From NCBI RefSeq assembly GCF_006539865.1, contig NZ_BJNV01000002.1:96469-160468 (forward strand): 64,000 nucleotides of DNA. Reading direction: 5' to 3'. The notes below the pieces were generated by a model, which made no database searches, had not been told where the DNA came from, and saw nothing but the letters and a program-made list of their open reading frames with translations. Source of the DNA: Zoogloea ramigera (GTDB taxonomy: Bacteria; Pseudomonadota; Gammaproteobacteria; Burkholderiales; Rhodocyclaceae). The translations under genes were made by a program, and so were the position numbers. Numbering within the stretch: position 1 is the first letter of the stretch; each line of letters starts with the position of its first letter. Below are positions 1 to 9,130 of the stretch, in pieces.

Positions 1-523
1 GATGCGCCAGTACGCATCCCTCTACCCCAACGTTGCCGAGCGGGAGGCTTTTGTGCGGCAGTTGCTTGCCAGCATGCCGCAGGGGCAGGTGTACCAGCCC
101 GTCCTCACCAACGCGACCTTCCTCGACAAACGGCTCCAGGTGGGCGCCACCTACCTCGGCCAGCGCAACTCCCTTGGGCTGGTGGTGTTCCAGTCGTTGC
201 GGGACAGCCTTGTCGAACGGGATTTTGCCGTGAGCAACGATCTGCAGGCGGGCTCGCAACTGCGGACGACGGGAGCCACCCTCACGCTCAGCCATCAGGT
301 CACCGGGCTGACCAACCTCAATGCGTCCTTCAGCTCGACCCGCAGCCGCAACGAAGGTCTCGTGAGCCAGAGTTCGGACTCGCGCCTGCTGACCGTCGGC
401 GTCTCGTCCCGACTGACGCCCAAGGCAACCGGCATGTTGAACGCGCGCCGCAACGAGGGTTCCTACTCCACCAGCGACTATACCGAAAACGCGGTGATCG
501 GCAGCCTCGCAATCCAATTCTGA
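1..523 (+). CDS. XrtA/PEP-CTERM-associated outer-membrane protein, C-terminal part
   Basis: Partial gene: the frame is open to the left edge, so the true start is outside the window and only about 173 C-terminal residues are visible. The sequence shows alternating hydrophobic/polar beta-strand patterns, many Ser/Thr/Asn residues and a C-terminal phenylalanine (ends AIQF), the usual signature of an outer-membrane beta-barrel. Position directly before the XrtA-type ATPase matches the TIGR03016 family (PEP-CTERM system-associated outer-membrane protein), recalled from family knowledge. It is probably part of glycan or protein export at the outer membrane; its exact role is unknown. Seven bases separate its stop from the next start. 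Confidence 0.72.
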   Translation, partial: MRQYASLYPNVAEREAFVRQLLASMPQGQVYQPVLTNATFLDKRLQVGATYLGQRNSLGLVVFQSLRDSLVERDFAVSNDLQAGSQLRTTGATLTLSHQVTGLTNLNASFSSTRSRNEGLVSQSSDSRLLTVGVSSRLTPKATGMLNARRNEGSYSTSDYTENAVIGSLAIQF

Positions 524-530
524 GCATCTC

Positions 531-1619
531 ATGTACGAAGCCTATTTCGGGCTGCGAGGCAAGCCCTTCCAGCTCAACCCGGACCCCTCCTTCTTCTATG
601 GCAGTCGCGGCCACCGCCGCGCCATGGCCTATCTCGAATACGGGCTGCATCAGAACGAAGGCTTCATCGTCATCACCGGCGAGGTCGGGGCAGGCAAGAC
701 GCTGCTGGTGCGCAGCCTCCTCGAAAAGCTCGACCCCAAGAAGATCGTGGCCGCCAATCTGGTGAGCACCCAGATCGACGCGGACGACACCCTTCGTCTG
801 GTGGCGGCGGCCTTTGGTATCCCCAGCAAGCACCTCACCAAGAGCGACCTGCTGCTCGCCATCGAGGCTTTCCTGGTGTCCACCACCGCAGCCGGCAAGC
901 GGGCCCTCCTGATCGTCGATGAAGCCCAGAACCTCACGCCCCAGGCGGTCGAGGAGCTGCGGATGCTCTCCAATTTCCAGCTCGAAGACCACGCGCTGCT
1001 GCAGAGCTTCCTCGTCGGGCAGCCCGAGTTTCGCGCCATCATGCAGAGCCCGGAGATGGTGCAGCTGCGCCAGCGCGTGATCGCCTCCTATCACCTGGGG
1101 CCGCTGGATCTGCAGGAAACCCACGCCTACATCGAACACCGTCTGTCTTGTGTCGGCTGGAAGGGCAACCCCAGCTTCGACCAGGAGGCCATGCGCGAGA
1201 TCTTCAACGTCAGTCAGGGCATTCCGCGGCGCATCAATGCCGTGTGCGACCGCATCATGCTCGGCGCCTTCCTCGGCGAGCAGCGCCGCGTCAGCGTTGA
1301 CCTCGTCAATCAGATCTCGGCCGAGATGCGCGAGGAGCAGGTCACGCCGGCTGCGCTGCAGACCGACGCATTTTCGCCCCGGCCCGCAGCCGTCGTCGAG
1401 GCCTCGACAGCCGGAATCGACCTGCAGCGCCTGCTGGCCAACCCCGAGGCCGCCAAGGTGCTGGCGGGGGCAGGGGCGGCCTTCGATACGGCGCGCTTCG
1501 AAGAGCGCCTGGCCGTCCTCGAACGGACGCTGTCGACCACCCTCAATGCCCTCGGGCAGCTACTCAAGGCGGCCCAGCAGCAGGCGACGACAACCGAAAG
1601 CGGAGGGCAGGGCAAGTGA
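531..1619 (+). CDS. XrtA-associated AAA ATPase (ExeA/GspA-like secretion ATPase)
   Basis: A 362-residue P-loop ATPase. Walker A is GEVGAGKT at residues 50-57 and Walker B is LLIVDE at about 126-131. The N-terminus (YFGLRGKPFQLNPDP) is typical of ExeA/GspA-type AAA proteins of the PEP-CTERM locus (TIGR03015 type). The C-terminal 80 residues are a low-complexity linker and helix with no recognised domain. In the XrtA locus this ATPase is thought to energise assembly or export of polysaccharide; that role is inferred from conserved gene position. The stop overlaps the GTG start of the deacetylase gene, so they are translationally coupled. No clear Shine-Dalgarno precedes ATG 531. Confidence 0.88.
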   Translation: MYEAYFGLRGKPFQLNPDPSFFYGSRGHRRAMAYLEYGLHQNEGFIVITGEVGAGKTLLVRSLLEKLDPKKIVAANLVSTQIDADDTLRLVAAAFGIPSKHLTKSDLLLAIEAFLVSTTAAGKRALLIVDEAQNLTPQAVEELRMLSNFQLEDHALLQSFLVGQPEFRAIMQSPEMVQLRQRVIASYHLGPLDLQETHAYIEHRLSCVGWKGNPSFDQEAMREIFNVSQGIPRRINAVCDRIMLGAFLGEQRRVSVDLVNQISAEMREEQVTPAALQTDAFSPRPAAVVEASTAGIDLQRLLANPEAAKVLAGAGAAFDTARFEERLAVLERTLSTTLNALGQLLKAAQQQATTTESGGQGK

Positions 1620-2482
1620 GCGCACCCACCACCCAGACCCGCGAGCCTATCGTCAATGCGCTGACGATCGACGTCGAAGACTATTTTCAGGTGTCCGCGC
1701 TGGCCAGCCATTTCCCCAAGGATCGCTGGAGTTCCACCGAGTGCCGGGTCGAGCGCAACGTGCATCGCATCCTCGAGCTGATGCACCAGCACGAGGCCAA
1801 GGGCACCTTCTTCACCCTGGGCTGGATCGCCGAGCGCTATCCCAAGCTGGTGCGCCTGATCGCCATGGAAGGGCATGAGATCGCCAGCCACGGCTACGGC
1901 CACGAGCGGGCCAGCGACCAGACGCCCGAAGCCTTCCTGGCCGACATCCAGCTGGCCAAGGTGGTGCTCGAAGACATCGCCGACTGCGAGGTGCGGGGCT
2001 ACCGCGCGCCGAGTTTCTCGGTGGGCTATTCCAACCCCTGGGCCCACGACTGCATCGAGGCAGCGGGCTACGCCTACAGCTCCAGCGTGTATCCGGTCAA
2101 GCACGACCACTACGGCGTGCCCGACGCGCCGCGCTTTCCCTACCCGGTCGCCAAAGGGCTGCTCGAGATCCCCATCACCACCGTGCGCCGGTTCGGCCGC
2201 AACTGGCCGGTGGGCGGCGGTGGATACTTCCGCCTGCTGCCTTACCCGGTTTCGGCGTGGGGCATCCGCAAGGTCAACGCCGAAGACCGTCGTCCGGCCA
2301 TCTTCTATTTCCACCCCTGGGAGATCGATCCCGGCCAGCCGGTGGTCAAGGAAGCGAGCGCCAAGACCCGCTTCCGCCACTACGTGAATCTCGAGCACAC
2401 CGAAGCGCGTCTCGAGCGCCTCCTGCAGGATTTCGCATGGGGGCGGATGGACGACGTGTTTCTCTCCGCAACTAGAATTTGA
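1616..2482 (+). CDS. XrtA-system polysaccharide deacetylase (NodB domain, CE4)
   Basis: 288 residues with a NodB/CE4 fold. Visible motifs are TIDVEDYF (residues 17-24, catalytic and metal Asp), GHEIASHGYGH (86-96, metal-binding histidines) and RGYRAPSFS (127-135). This is the DUF3473-containing polysaccharide deacetylase of PEP-CTERM loci (TIGR03006 type). It has no signal peptide, so it probably acts on a cytoplasmic or inner-leaflet glycan intermediate, removing N-acetyl groups. The GTG start overlaps the ATPase stop (GTGA), which favours this start. Assignment to the family is strong; the substrate is unknown. Confidence 0.9.
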   Translation: MSAPTTQTREPIVNALTIDVEDYFQVSALASHFPKDRWSSTECRVERNVHRILELMHQHEAKGTFFTLGWIAERYPKLVRLIAMEGHEIASHGYGHERASDQTPEAFLADIQLAKVVLEDIADCEVRGYRAPSFSVGYSNPWAHDCIEAAGYAYSSSVYPVKHDHYGVPDAPRFPYPVAKGLLEIPITTVRRFGRNWPVGGGGYFRLLPYPVSAWGIRKVNAEDRRPAIFYFHPWEIDPGQPVVKEASAKTRFRHYVNLEHTEARLERLLQDFAWGRMDDVFLSATRI

Positions 2483-2495
2483 GTCTGGGTTTCGC

Positions 2496-3533
2496 ATGGT
2501 TTCTGTCGTAAAAGTACGCCCCTACGAGGCGGGGGACGCCTCGCGCTGGAACGCCTTCGTGTTTGGCTGCCCGGACGCGACCTTCTTTCATCGCATCGAG
2601 TGGCGCGACATCATGGAGTCGGTGTTCCGGCACCGTACCCACTACCTCCTCGCCGAGCGTGACGGGCAGATCGTCGCGGTGCTGCCGCTGGTCGAGGTCA
2701 AGAGCCGGCTGTTCGGCCACGCCATGACCTCCCTGCCGTTTGCGGTCTATGGCGGCATTGCCGGCAGCGACGCCGAGGCCGTCGACGCCCTCGACGAGGC
2801 CGCCGACGCGCTGTCGCGCAAGGCCGGGGTGCAGCACCTCGAGTATCGCAACCTCACCGAGCGCCACCCCGACTGGCCGCGCCAGGAGGTTTACGTCACC
2901 TTTCGCAAGGAGATCCTCGCCGACGAAGAGGCCAACATGCTGGCGATCCCCCGCAAGCAGCGGGCGATGGTGCGCAAGGGCATCAAGAACGGCCTCGTCT
3001 GCGAGATCGACAGCAACGTCGACCGCTTCTTCGCGCTGTACTCCGACAACGTGCTGCGCCACGGCACGCCGGCCCTGCCGAAACGTTTCTTTGAAACCCT
3101 GATGAGGGTTTTCGGGCAGGATTGCGAGGTGATGACGATTACCTCGCCCGAGGGCAAGCTGCTTTCCACCGTGTTGACCTTCTACTTCCGGGACGAAGTG
3201 CTGCCCTATTACGCCGGCGACGACCTCGCTGCGCGCGAGCTGGCGGCCAACGACTTCAAGTACTGGGAGCTCATGCGCCGTGCCTGCGCCCGCGGCTACA
3301 AGATCTTCGATTACGGTCGCAGCAAGATCGGGACGGGCCCGTACAGCTTCAAGAAGAACTGGGGCTTCGAGCCCTTGCCCTTGTCCTACGAATACCGGCT
3401 CTACAAGCGCGACGAGGTGCCCCAGAACAACCCGCTCAACCCCAAGTACCGGGCTTTCATCGCCATGTGGCGGCGCCTGCCGCTGGCCGTGGCCAACACG
3501 ATCGGGCCGCACATCGTTCGTAATCTCGGGTGA
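2496..3533 (+). CDS. FemAB-related transferase, XrtA system-associated
   Basis: 345 residues. The fold is recognised from the paired GNAT-like halves of FemAB proteins: an N-terminal YEAGDASRWNAFV region, the central RKQRAMVRKGIKNGL segment and the C-terminal YDFGRSK-like motif (here FDYGRSKIGTGPYSFKKNW). It matches the FemAB-related PEP-CTERM family (TIGR03019). FemAB enzymes transfer aminoacyl groups from aminoacyl-tRNA; here the likely role is attaching an amino acid or acyl group to a glycan unit, which is inference. The ATG start lies 13 bases after the deacetylase stop. The stop overlaps the GTG of the next gene. Confidence 0.88.
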   Translation: MVSVVKVRPYEAGDASRWNAFVFGCPDATFFHRIEWRDIMESVFRHRTHYLLAERDGQIVAVLPLVEVKSRLFGHAMTSLPFAVYGGIAGSDAEAVDALDEAADALSRKAGVQHLEYRNLTERHPDWPRQEVYVTFRKEILADEEANMLAIPRKQRAMVRKGIKNGLVCEIDSNVDRFFALYSDNVLRHGTPALPKRFFETLMRVFGQDCEVMTITSPEGKLLSTVLTFYFRDEVLPYYAGDDLAARELAANDFKYWELMRRACARGYKIFDYGRSKIGTGPYSFKKNWGFEPLPLSYEYRLYKRDEVPQNNPLNPKYRAFIAMWRRLPLAVANTIGPHIVRNLG

Positions 3534-4783
3534 GCCCGGTGGCAGACGACCGCAGCCCGCTGCTCTACCTGGTTCATCGCATTCCTTTTCCGCCCAACAA
3601 GGGCGACAAGGTCCGGTCCTTCAACATCCTGCGTCAGCTGGCGCGGCGGCATCGGGTGTTCCTCGGCACCTTCGTGGATCATCCGGACGACGCGGCCCAT
3701 GTGGGCCGCCTCGCCGAGTGGTGCGAGGAGAGCCATGTGGTCCGCCTGGATCCGCGCCTCGCGCGGGTGCTCAGCTTGCGTGGCCTGCTCGGCGGCGAGG
3801 CCCTCAGCCTGCCTTATTACCGCGATGCCGGCCTGCGGCAGTGGGTGGCCGACGTCGTGGCCCGGGAGGGCATCCGCCAGGCTGTCGCGTTCTCCGGCCC
3901 CATGGCCCAGTACCTCGACGTGCCCGGCCTTGACCGGCGGATCATCGATTTCTGCGATCTCGATTCCGCCAAATGGACCCAATACGCCCCCGACCATCGC
4001 TGGCCGATGTCGTGGCTGTACCGGCGCGAGGGCGCAAAGCTCCTCGCCTTCGAGCGCCAGGCCGCCGCGGCCGGCGACGCCAGCCTGTTCGTCACGGAGG
4101 CCGAGGCCCAGCTCTTCCGGCAGGCCGCGCCCGAGGTGGCGGGGCGGGTCGGCGTGATGCAGAACGGCGTCGACGCCGATTATTTCAGCCCTGACCATAC
4201 CTTCGACAGCCCCTTTCCGCCGGGCGGGCCGGTGCTGCTGTTCACCGGCGCGATGGATTACTGGCCGAACATCGATGCGGTGGTCTGGTTCGCCGGCGAG
4301 CTGCTGCCCAAGGTGCGCCAGCAGTTTCCCGACGCCCGCTTCTGGATCGTAGGCATGAATCCCGCGCCGGCGGTTCAGGCGCTGGCGGCCGAGGGAGTCG
4401 TCGTGACCGGCACGGTGCCCGACGTGCGGCCCTATCTGGCCCACGCCGACGTGGTCGTCACGCCGCTGCGGATTGCCCGCGGGATCCAGAACAAGGTGCT
4501 CGAGGCGATGGCCATGGCGCAGCCGGTCGTGATTTCTTCGGCATCCGCCACCGGGCTCGAGGCCTCGCCGGGTGAGGATTGTGAGATTGCCCACAGTGGG
4601 GATGAATTCGTTTCGCTTATCGTTGGCTTGCTCGCTGATGTAATATTGCGCCGCAACATGGGGCAGGCCGCCCGAAAGCGGGTCGTCACCCGTTATAGTT
4701 GGGGGGCACACCTGTCGGCCCTCGAAAAACTGCTGGCCGCCCCCTCCGAACCCACCGCGCAGCCCCGCCCGAAAGCGTCATGA
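3530..4783 (+). CDS. Glycosyltransferase, XrtA system (TIGR03087 type)
   Basis: 417 residues, GT-B glycosyltransferase. The N-terminus HRIPFPPNKGDKVRSFN is highly characteristic of the Stp1-like XrtA glycosyltransferase family (TIGR03087). NGVDADYF marks the domain junction and EAMAMAQPVV the C-terminal donor-binding E-x7-E region. It should transfer a sugar from an activated donor to the lipid-linked repeat unit on the cytoplasmic face. The GTG start overlaps the FemAB stop (GTGA). The stop overlaps the start of the following glycosyltransferase (ATGA), indicating coupled translation. Donor and linkage cannot be read from sequence. Confidence 0.9.
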   Translation: MSPVADDRSPLLYLVHRIPFPPNKGDKVRSFNILRQLARRHRVFLGTFVDHPDDAAHVGRLAEWCEESHVVRLDPRLARVLSLRGLLGGEALSLPYYRDAGLRQWVADVVAREGIRQAVAFSGPMAQYLDVPGLDRRIIDFCDLDSAKWTQYAPDHRWPMSWLYRREGAKLLAFERQAAAAGDASLFVTEAEAQLFRQAAPEVAGRVGVMQNGVDADYFSPDHTFDSPFPPGGPVLLFTGAMDYWPNIDAVVWFAGELLPKVRQQFPDARFWIVGMNPAPAVQALAAEGVVVTGTVPDVRPYLAHADVVVTPLRIARGIQNKVLEAMAMAQPVVISSASATGLEASPGEDCEIAHSGDEFVSLIVGLLADVILRRNMGQAARKRVVTRYSWGAHLSALEKLLAAPSEPTAQPRPKAS

Positions 4784-5979
4784 CCGACCCGCGCCCCCTA
4801 GTGATCCATGTGGTTTTCAGCTTCGATGTCGGAGGCCTCGAGAACGGGATCGTCAATCTGCTCAACCACATGCCGGCAGAGCACTTTCGGCACAAGATCG
4901 TGGCGCTGACCCGCTGTGTGCCGTCGTTCTGTGAACGCGTCCGGCGCTCCGACGTCGAGTTCGTCTCGCTGCACAAGCCTGCGGGCCACGGCTTGAAGCT
5001 GTATCCGGCGCTGTTCCGGATGTTCCGCGAAGAGAAGCCGGCGATCGTCCACACCCGTAACCTGGCCGCGCTCGAGATGGTCGTGCCGGCCTGGCTGGCC
5101 GGGGTGCCCGTGCGTATCCATGGGGAGCATGGCTGGGACAGCTTCGATCGGGAGGGGACGAGCCGGAAGTACCGCCTCGTCCGCAAGCTGTATTCGCCCT
5201 TCGTGTCCCACTACGTGGCGCTGTCGCGCAAGATCGAGAGCTACCTGCTGGACAAGGTCGGCGTTGGCGCGCGCCGCGTGAAGCGCATCTGCAACGGCGT
5301 CGACGCCCGGCGCTTCGTGCCGGCGGCGCCTCGCCGCGTGTTGCCCGGCTCACCCTTCGACGCACCGGAGCTGATGGTGTTCGGCGCGGTCGGCCGCCTC
5401 CAGGCCGTCAAGGACCACGCCAACCTGATCCGCGCCTTTGCCCGGATGATCCGTGGTGACGCTGAGGCCGCAAGGCGGGCGCGCCTGATGATCGTCGGTG
5501 GCGGCCCGCTCCAGGGTGAGCTCGAAGCCCTGGTGCGTGCCGAGGGGCTCGAAGGCCACGTCTGGCTCACCGGCGAGCGCTCTGACATTCCCGACGCGAT
5601 GGGGGCGATGAACGTTTTCGTGATGCCGTCCCTGTCGGAAGGCATCTCCAATACCGTGCTCGAGGCCATGGCCTCCGGTCTGCCGGTGATTGCCACCAAC
5701 GTCGGCGGCAACCCCGAACTCGTGGCCGATGACCATAACGGCCTGCTCGTGCCCGCGGCGGATCCGGCCGCGCTTTCCGCCGCCATGATGGCCCTGTTCC
5801 GGACGCCCGGGCGGGTGACGGCCATGGGGCAGGCGGGGCGCGAGCGGGTCCTGCAGGAGTTCAGCCTCGACGCCATGGTCGGGTCTTACCTGTCCCTTTA
5901 TCAGGCGCTGCTCCCGGAGAGCGCTGGCGCATCCCTGGCGGCGGTTCAATCCGGCAAAAGCCCTTCCCTGAAAGCATAA
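4780..5979 (+). CDS. Glycosyltransferase, XrtA system (TIGR03088 type)
   Basis: 399 residues, GT4-type. HVVFSFDVGGLENGIVNL at the N-terminus is the typical acceptor-side glycine motif of TIGR03088 glycosyltransferases. RICNGVDARRF is at mid-protein and MPSLSEGISNTVLEAMASG is the donor-site E-x7-E motif. I chose ATG 4780, which overlaps the previous stop as ATGA, over an in-frame codon at 4699: the latter would add 27 Arg/Pro-rich residues read from inside the upstream gene. It probably adds the next sugar to the same lipid-linked chain. Confidence 0.9.
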   Translation: MTDPRPLVIHVVFSFDVGGLENGIVNLLNHMPAEHFRHKIVALTRCVPSFCERVRRSDVEFVSLHKPAGHGLKLYPALFRMFREEKPAIVHTRNLAALEMVVPAWLAGVPVRIHGEHGWDSFDREGTSRKYRLVRKLYSPFVSHYVALSRKIESYLLDKVGVGARRVKRICNGVDARRFVPAAPRRVLPGSPFDAPELMVFGAVGRLQAVKDHANLIRAFARMIRGDAEAARRARLMIVGGGPLQGELEALVRAEGLEGHVWLTGERSDIPDAMGAMNVFVMPSLSEGISNTVLEAMASGLPVIATNVGGNPELVADDHNGLLVPAADPAALSAAMMALFRTPGRVTAMGQAGRERVLQEFSLDAMVGSYLSLYQALLPESAGASLAAVQSGKSPSLKA

Positions 5980-5986
5980 ACAAGTC

Positions 5987-7918
5987 ATGTGCGGCATCGC
6001 CGGTCTTTTTGACACCCGCGGCAAGCGCGATTTCGATCGCGGCTTGATGAAGCGGATGAACGACATCCAGTTCCATCGCGGCCCCGACGAGGGGGATCTC
6101 TATTTCGAGCCCGGCGTGGCGCTGGGGCACCGCCGCCTGTCGATCATCGACCTGTCCACCGGCCAGCAGCCCTTGTTCAACGAGGACGGCTCGGTGGCCG
6201 TGGTCTTCAACGGCGAGATCTACAATTTCCAGGAGCTCGTGCCCGAGCTCGAAGCCCTCGGCCACGTCTTCCATACCCGCAGCGACACCGAGGTCATCGT
6301 CCATGCCTGGGAGGCCTGGGGTGAAGCCTGCGTGCAGCGCTTCCGCGGCATGTTCGCCTTCGGCCTGTGGGACCGCAACCGCCAGACCTTCTTCCTGGCC
6401 CGCGACCGGTTGGGCGTCAAGCCGCTGTATTACGCGCTGCTCGACGACGGCACGCTGCTCTTCGGCTCCGAGCTGAAGGTGCTGATGCAGCACCCCGGCC
6501 TCGATCGGCGCATCGACCCCCATGCGGTCGAGGAATACTTCTCCCTCGGTTACGTGGCCGAGCCGCGCACGATCTTCCGCGGCGCCCTCAAGCTGCAGCC
6601 GGCAGAAACCCTGTGCATCCGGCGCGGCGAGCCGATCCCGGCGCCGCGGTCGTACTGGGACGTGCGTTTCTCCCTCGACAACCACCTCTCGGTGGGTGAG
6701 GCCTGCGCCGAACTCAACGAGCGCCTGCGCGAATCCGTCCGCCTGCGGATGATCGCCGACGTGCCCCTGGGCGCCTTCCTGTCCGGCGGCGTCGACTCGA
6801 GCGCGGTGGTGGCCACCATGGCGGGCCTCTCCGGCGACCCGGTGAGCACCTGCTCGATAGCCTTCGACGACCCGGCCTTCAACGAGTCGGCCTTCGCCCA
6901 GCTGGTCGCCGACCGCTACCAGACGCGCCACTACGTCGAGACGGTCAGGTCCGATGACTTCGACCTCATCGACACGCTGGCCGCCCTCTACGACGAGCCC
7001 TACGCCGACAGTTCGGCGATCCCCACCTACCGGGTCTGCCAGCTGGCCCGCAAGCACGTCACGGTGGCCCTCTCGGGTGACGGCGGTGACGAGAGCTTCG
7101 GCGGCTACCGGCGTTATCGCACCCACCTGATGGACGAGAAGATGCGCGGCGCGCTGCCCGCGGGGGTGCGCCGGCCGCTGTTCGGCATGCTCGGCCGGGT
7201 GTACCCCAAGGCTGACTGGGCGCCGCGCGTGTTCCGCGCCAAGAGCACCTTCCAGGCGATGGCGCGCAACTCGGTCGAGGCCTACTTCCATTCGGTGTCC
7301 ATCCTGCGCGACGACATGCGCCGCAGCCTCTTCTCGGCCAGCTTCCGGCGCGAGCTGGCGGGCTATAACGCGGTCGAGGTGTTCCGCCGCCACGGCGAGG
7401 CCGCCCAGACCGACGACCCGCTGGCCCTCATCCAGTACCTCGACATCAAGACCTACCTGGTGGGCGACATCAACACCAAGGTCGATCGGGCCGCGATGGC
7501 CCATTCCCTCGAAGTGCGCGAACCGCTGATGGACCATGAGCTGGTCGAGTGGCTCGCCACGCTGCCCTCCAGCCTCAAGGTGAAGGGCCAGGAGGGCAAG
7601 TTCCTGTTCAAGAAGGCCCTCGAGCCCTTGCTCCCCGACGACGTGCTGTACCGCCCCAAGATGGGCTTTGCCGTGCCGCTGGCGCGCTGGTTCCGTGGGC
7701 CGCTGAAGCAGCGCGTGCGCGAGGTCATGCTCGGCGAGACGCTGGCCCAGACCGGGATCTTCAACCGCGATTACCTCGAACATCTGGTGGACGCCCACCA
7801 GTCCGGCGCGAAGGACTACAGCGCGTCCCTCTGGACGGTGATGATGTTCGAAGCCTTCCTGCGCCACAACGGCGCCTCAGTGCCGGCGTCCCCGGCTGCA
7901 GCCGAATTGATCACGTAA
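5987..7918 (+). CDS. XrtA-system amidotransferase (asparagine synthase-like, amidotransferase 1)
   Basis: 643 residues. It starts MCGIAGLFDT, so Cys2 is the Ntn-type glutaminase nucleophile after Met removal. The synthetase half has the ATP-pyrophosphatase loop SGGVDSS at residues 266-272 and SGDGGDESFGGYRRY further on. Family knowledge places it with the PEP-CTERM/XrtA amidotransferases (TIGR03108 type) rather than true AsnB. It probably amidates a uronic acid carboxylate of the glycan using glutamine-derived ammonia; this is inference from context. The stop TAA is immediately followed by the ATG of the next glycosyltransferase with no spacer. Confidence 0.9.
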   Translation: MCGIAGLFDTRGKRDFDRGLMKRMNDIQFHRGPDEGDLYFEPGVALGHRRLSIIDLSTGQQPLFNEDGSVAVVFNGEIYNFQELVPELEALGHVFHTRSDTEVIVHAWEAWGEACVQRFRGMFAFGLWDRNRQTFFLARDRLGVKPLYYALLDDGTLLFGSELKVLMQHPGLDRRIDPHAVEEYFSLGYVAEPRTIFRGALKLQPAETLCIRRGEPIPAPRSYWDVRFSLDNHLSVGEACAELNERLRESVRLRMIADVPLGAFLSGGVDSSAVVATMAGLSGDPVSTCSIAFDDPAFNESAFAQLVADRYQTRHYVETVRSDDFDLIDTLAALYDEPYADSSAIPTYRVCQLARKHVTVALSGDGGDESFGGYRRYRTHLMDEKMRGALPAGVRRPLFGMLGRVYPKADWAPRVFRAKSTFQAMARNSVEAYFHSVSILRDDMRRSLFSASFRRELAGYNAVEVFRRHGEAAQTDDPLALIQYLDIKTYLVGDINTKVDRAAMAHSLEVREPLMDHELVEWLATLPSSLKVKGQEGKFLFKKALEPLLPDDVLYRPKMGFAVPLARWFRGPLKQRVREVMLGETLAQTGIFNRDYLEHLVDAHQSGAKDYSASLWTVMMFEAFLRHNGASVPASPAAAELIT

Positions 7919-9130
7919 ATGCGCATCCTTCATATCCTCGACCACTCGATCCCCCTTCACAGCGGCTACACCTTCCGTACCGCGGCGATCCTGCGCGAGC
8001 AGCGCGCACGGGGCTGGGAAACCTTCCACCTGACCTCGCCCAAGCAGGGCGCGACCGCCGCCGAGGTGGAGGAGGTGGACGGCCTGCGTTTCTACCGCAC
8101 GCCGGTGCCGCCCGCAGGGCCGGCGGGCGTCAACGAGTACCGCCTGATCCGCGCCACCGAGGCGCGCCTGGAAGCCCTGGCCCGGGAGCTGCGCCCCGAC
8201 GTGCTGCACGCCCATTCGCCGGTGCTCAACGCGATCCCGGCGATCCGGGTCGGCCGCCGCCTGGGCATCCCCGTCGTGTATGAGATCCGCGCCTTCTGGG
8301 AAGACGCCGCCGTCGACCACGGGACGACCGCCGAGGGCAGCCTGCGCTACCGCGCCACCCGGGCCCTCGAGACCTGGGCGATCAAGCGGGTGGATCATGT
8401 GTTCACGATCTGCGAAGGCCTGCGCCGCGACATCGTGGCCCGGGGCATCCCCGACGCCCGGGTGACCGTCATCCCCAACGCCGTCGACGTCGAGAACTTC
8501 CAGGTCTCCGGCTCGAAGGACGCCGCGCTGCCGCTCCGCCAGGAGCTCGGGCTAGAGGGCAAGACGGTGCTCGGTTTCGTCGGCTCGTTCTACGCCTACG
8601 AGGGCCTGGACCTGCTGCTCGACGCCTTCCCCGGGCTGCTGGCGAGCCGACCCGAGCTGCGGGTGCTGCTCGTCGGCGGTGGCCCCCAGGATGCCAACCT
8701 CAAGGCCCAGGCGGAGCGCCTCGGGGTGGCCGACAAGGTGATCTTCACAGGCCGCGTGCCCCACGCCAGCGTGAGCCTCTACTACGACCTGATCGACCTC
8801 CTGATCTATCCGCGCCATTCGATGCGCCTCACCGAGCTCGTCACCCCGCTCAAGCCCCTCGAGGCGATGGCCCAGGGCCATCTCTTCGTGGCATCGGATG
8901 TCGGTGGCCACCAGGAGCTGATCCGCGACGGCGAGACGGGCCGGCTCTTCGCCGCCGGCAATCCGGGCGCCCTGGTGGCGGCGGTGAACGACATGCTCGA
9001 CCACCGCGAAAAGTGGCCCGCGATGCGCGCGGCTGGCCGGCGTTTCGTCGAGGACGTGCGCAACTGGAAGAACAGTGTGGCCAACTACCGCAAGGTGTAC
9101 GACCAGCTGCTCGGGAGCCGTCCGGCATGA
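7919..9130 (+). CDS. Glycosyltransferase, exosortase A system-associated (GT4)
   Basis: 403 residues. The N-terminus ILHILDHSIPLHSGYTFR is typical of the exosortase A-associated glycosyltransferase family (TIGR04063, Daro_2409 type). A second domain carries VIPNAVDVENF and the donor-site segment RLTELVTPLKPLEAMAQG. ATG follows directly on the upstream TAA, and the stop overlaps the next ATG (ATGA at 9127). It probably extends the oligosaccharide on the cytoplasmic side. The specific sugar is unknown. Confidence 0.88.
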   Translation: MRILHILDHSIPLHSGYTFRTAAILREQRARGWETFHLTSPKQGATAAEVEEVDGLRFYRTPVPPAGPAGVNEYRLIRATEARLEALARELRPDVLHAHSPVLNAIPAIRVGRRLGIPVVYEIRAFWEDAAVDHGTTAEGSLRYRATRALETWAIKRVDHVFTICEGLRRDIVARGIPDARVTVIPNAVDVENFQVSGSKDAALPLRQELGLEGKTVLGFVGSFYAYEGLDLLLDAFPGLLASRPELRVLLVGGGPQDANLKAQAERLGVADKVIFTGRVPHASVSLYYDLIDLLIYPRHSMRLTELVTPLKPLEAMAQGHLFVASDVGGHQELIRDGETGRLFAAGNPGALVAAVNDMLDHREKWPAMRAAGRRFVEDVRNWKNSVANYRKVYDQLLGSRPA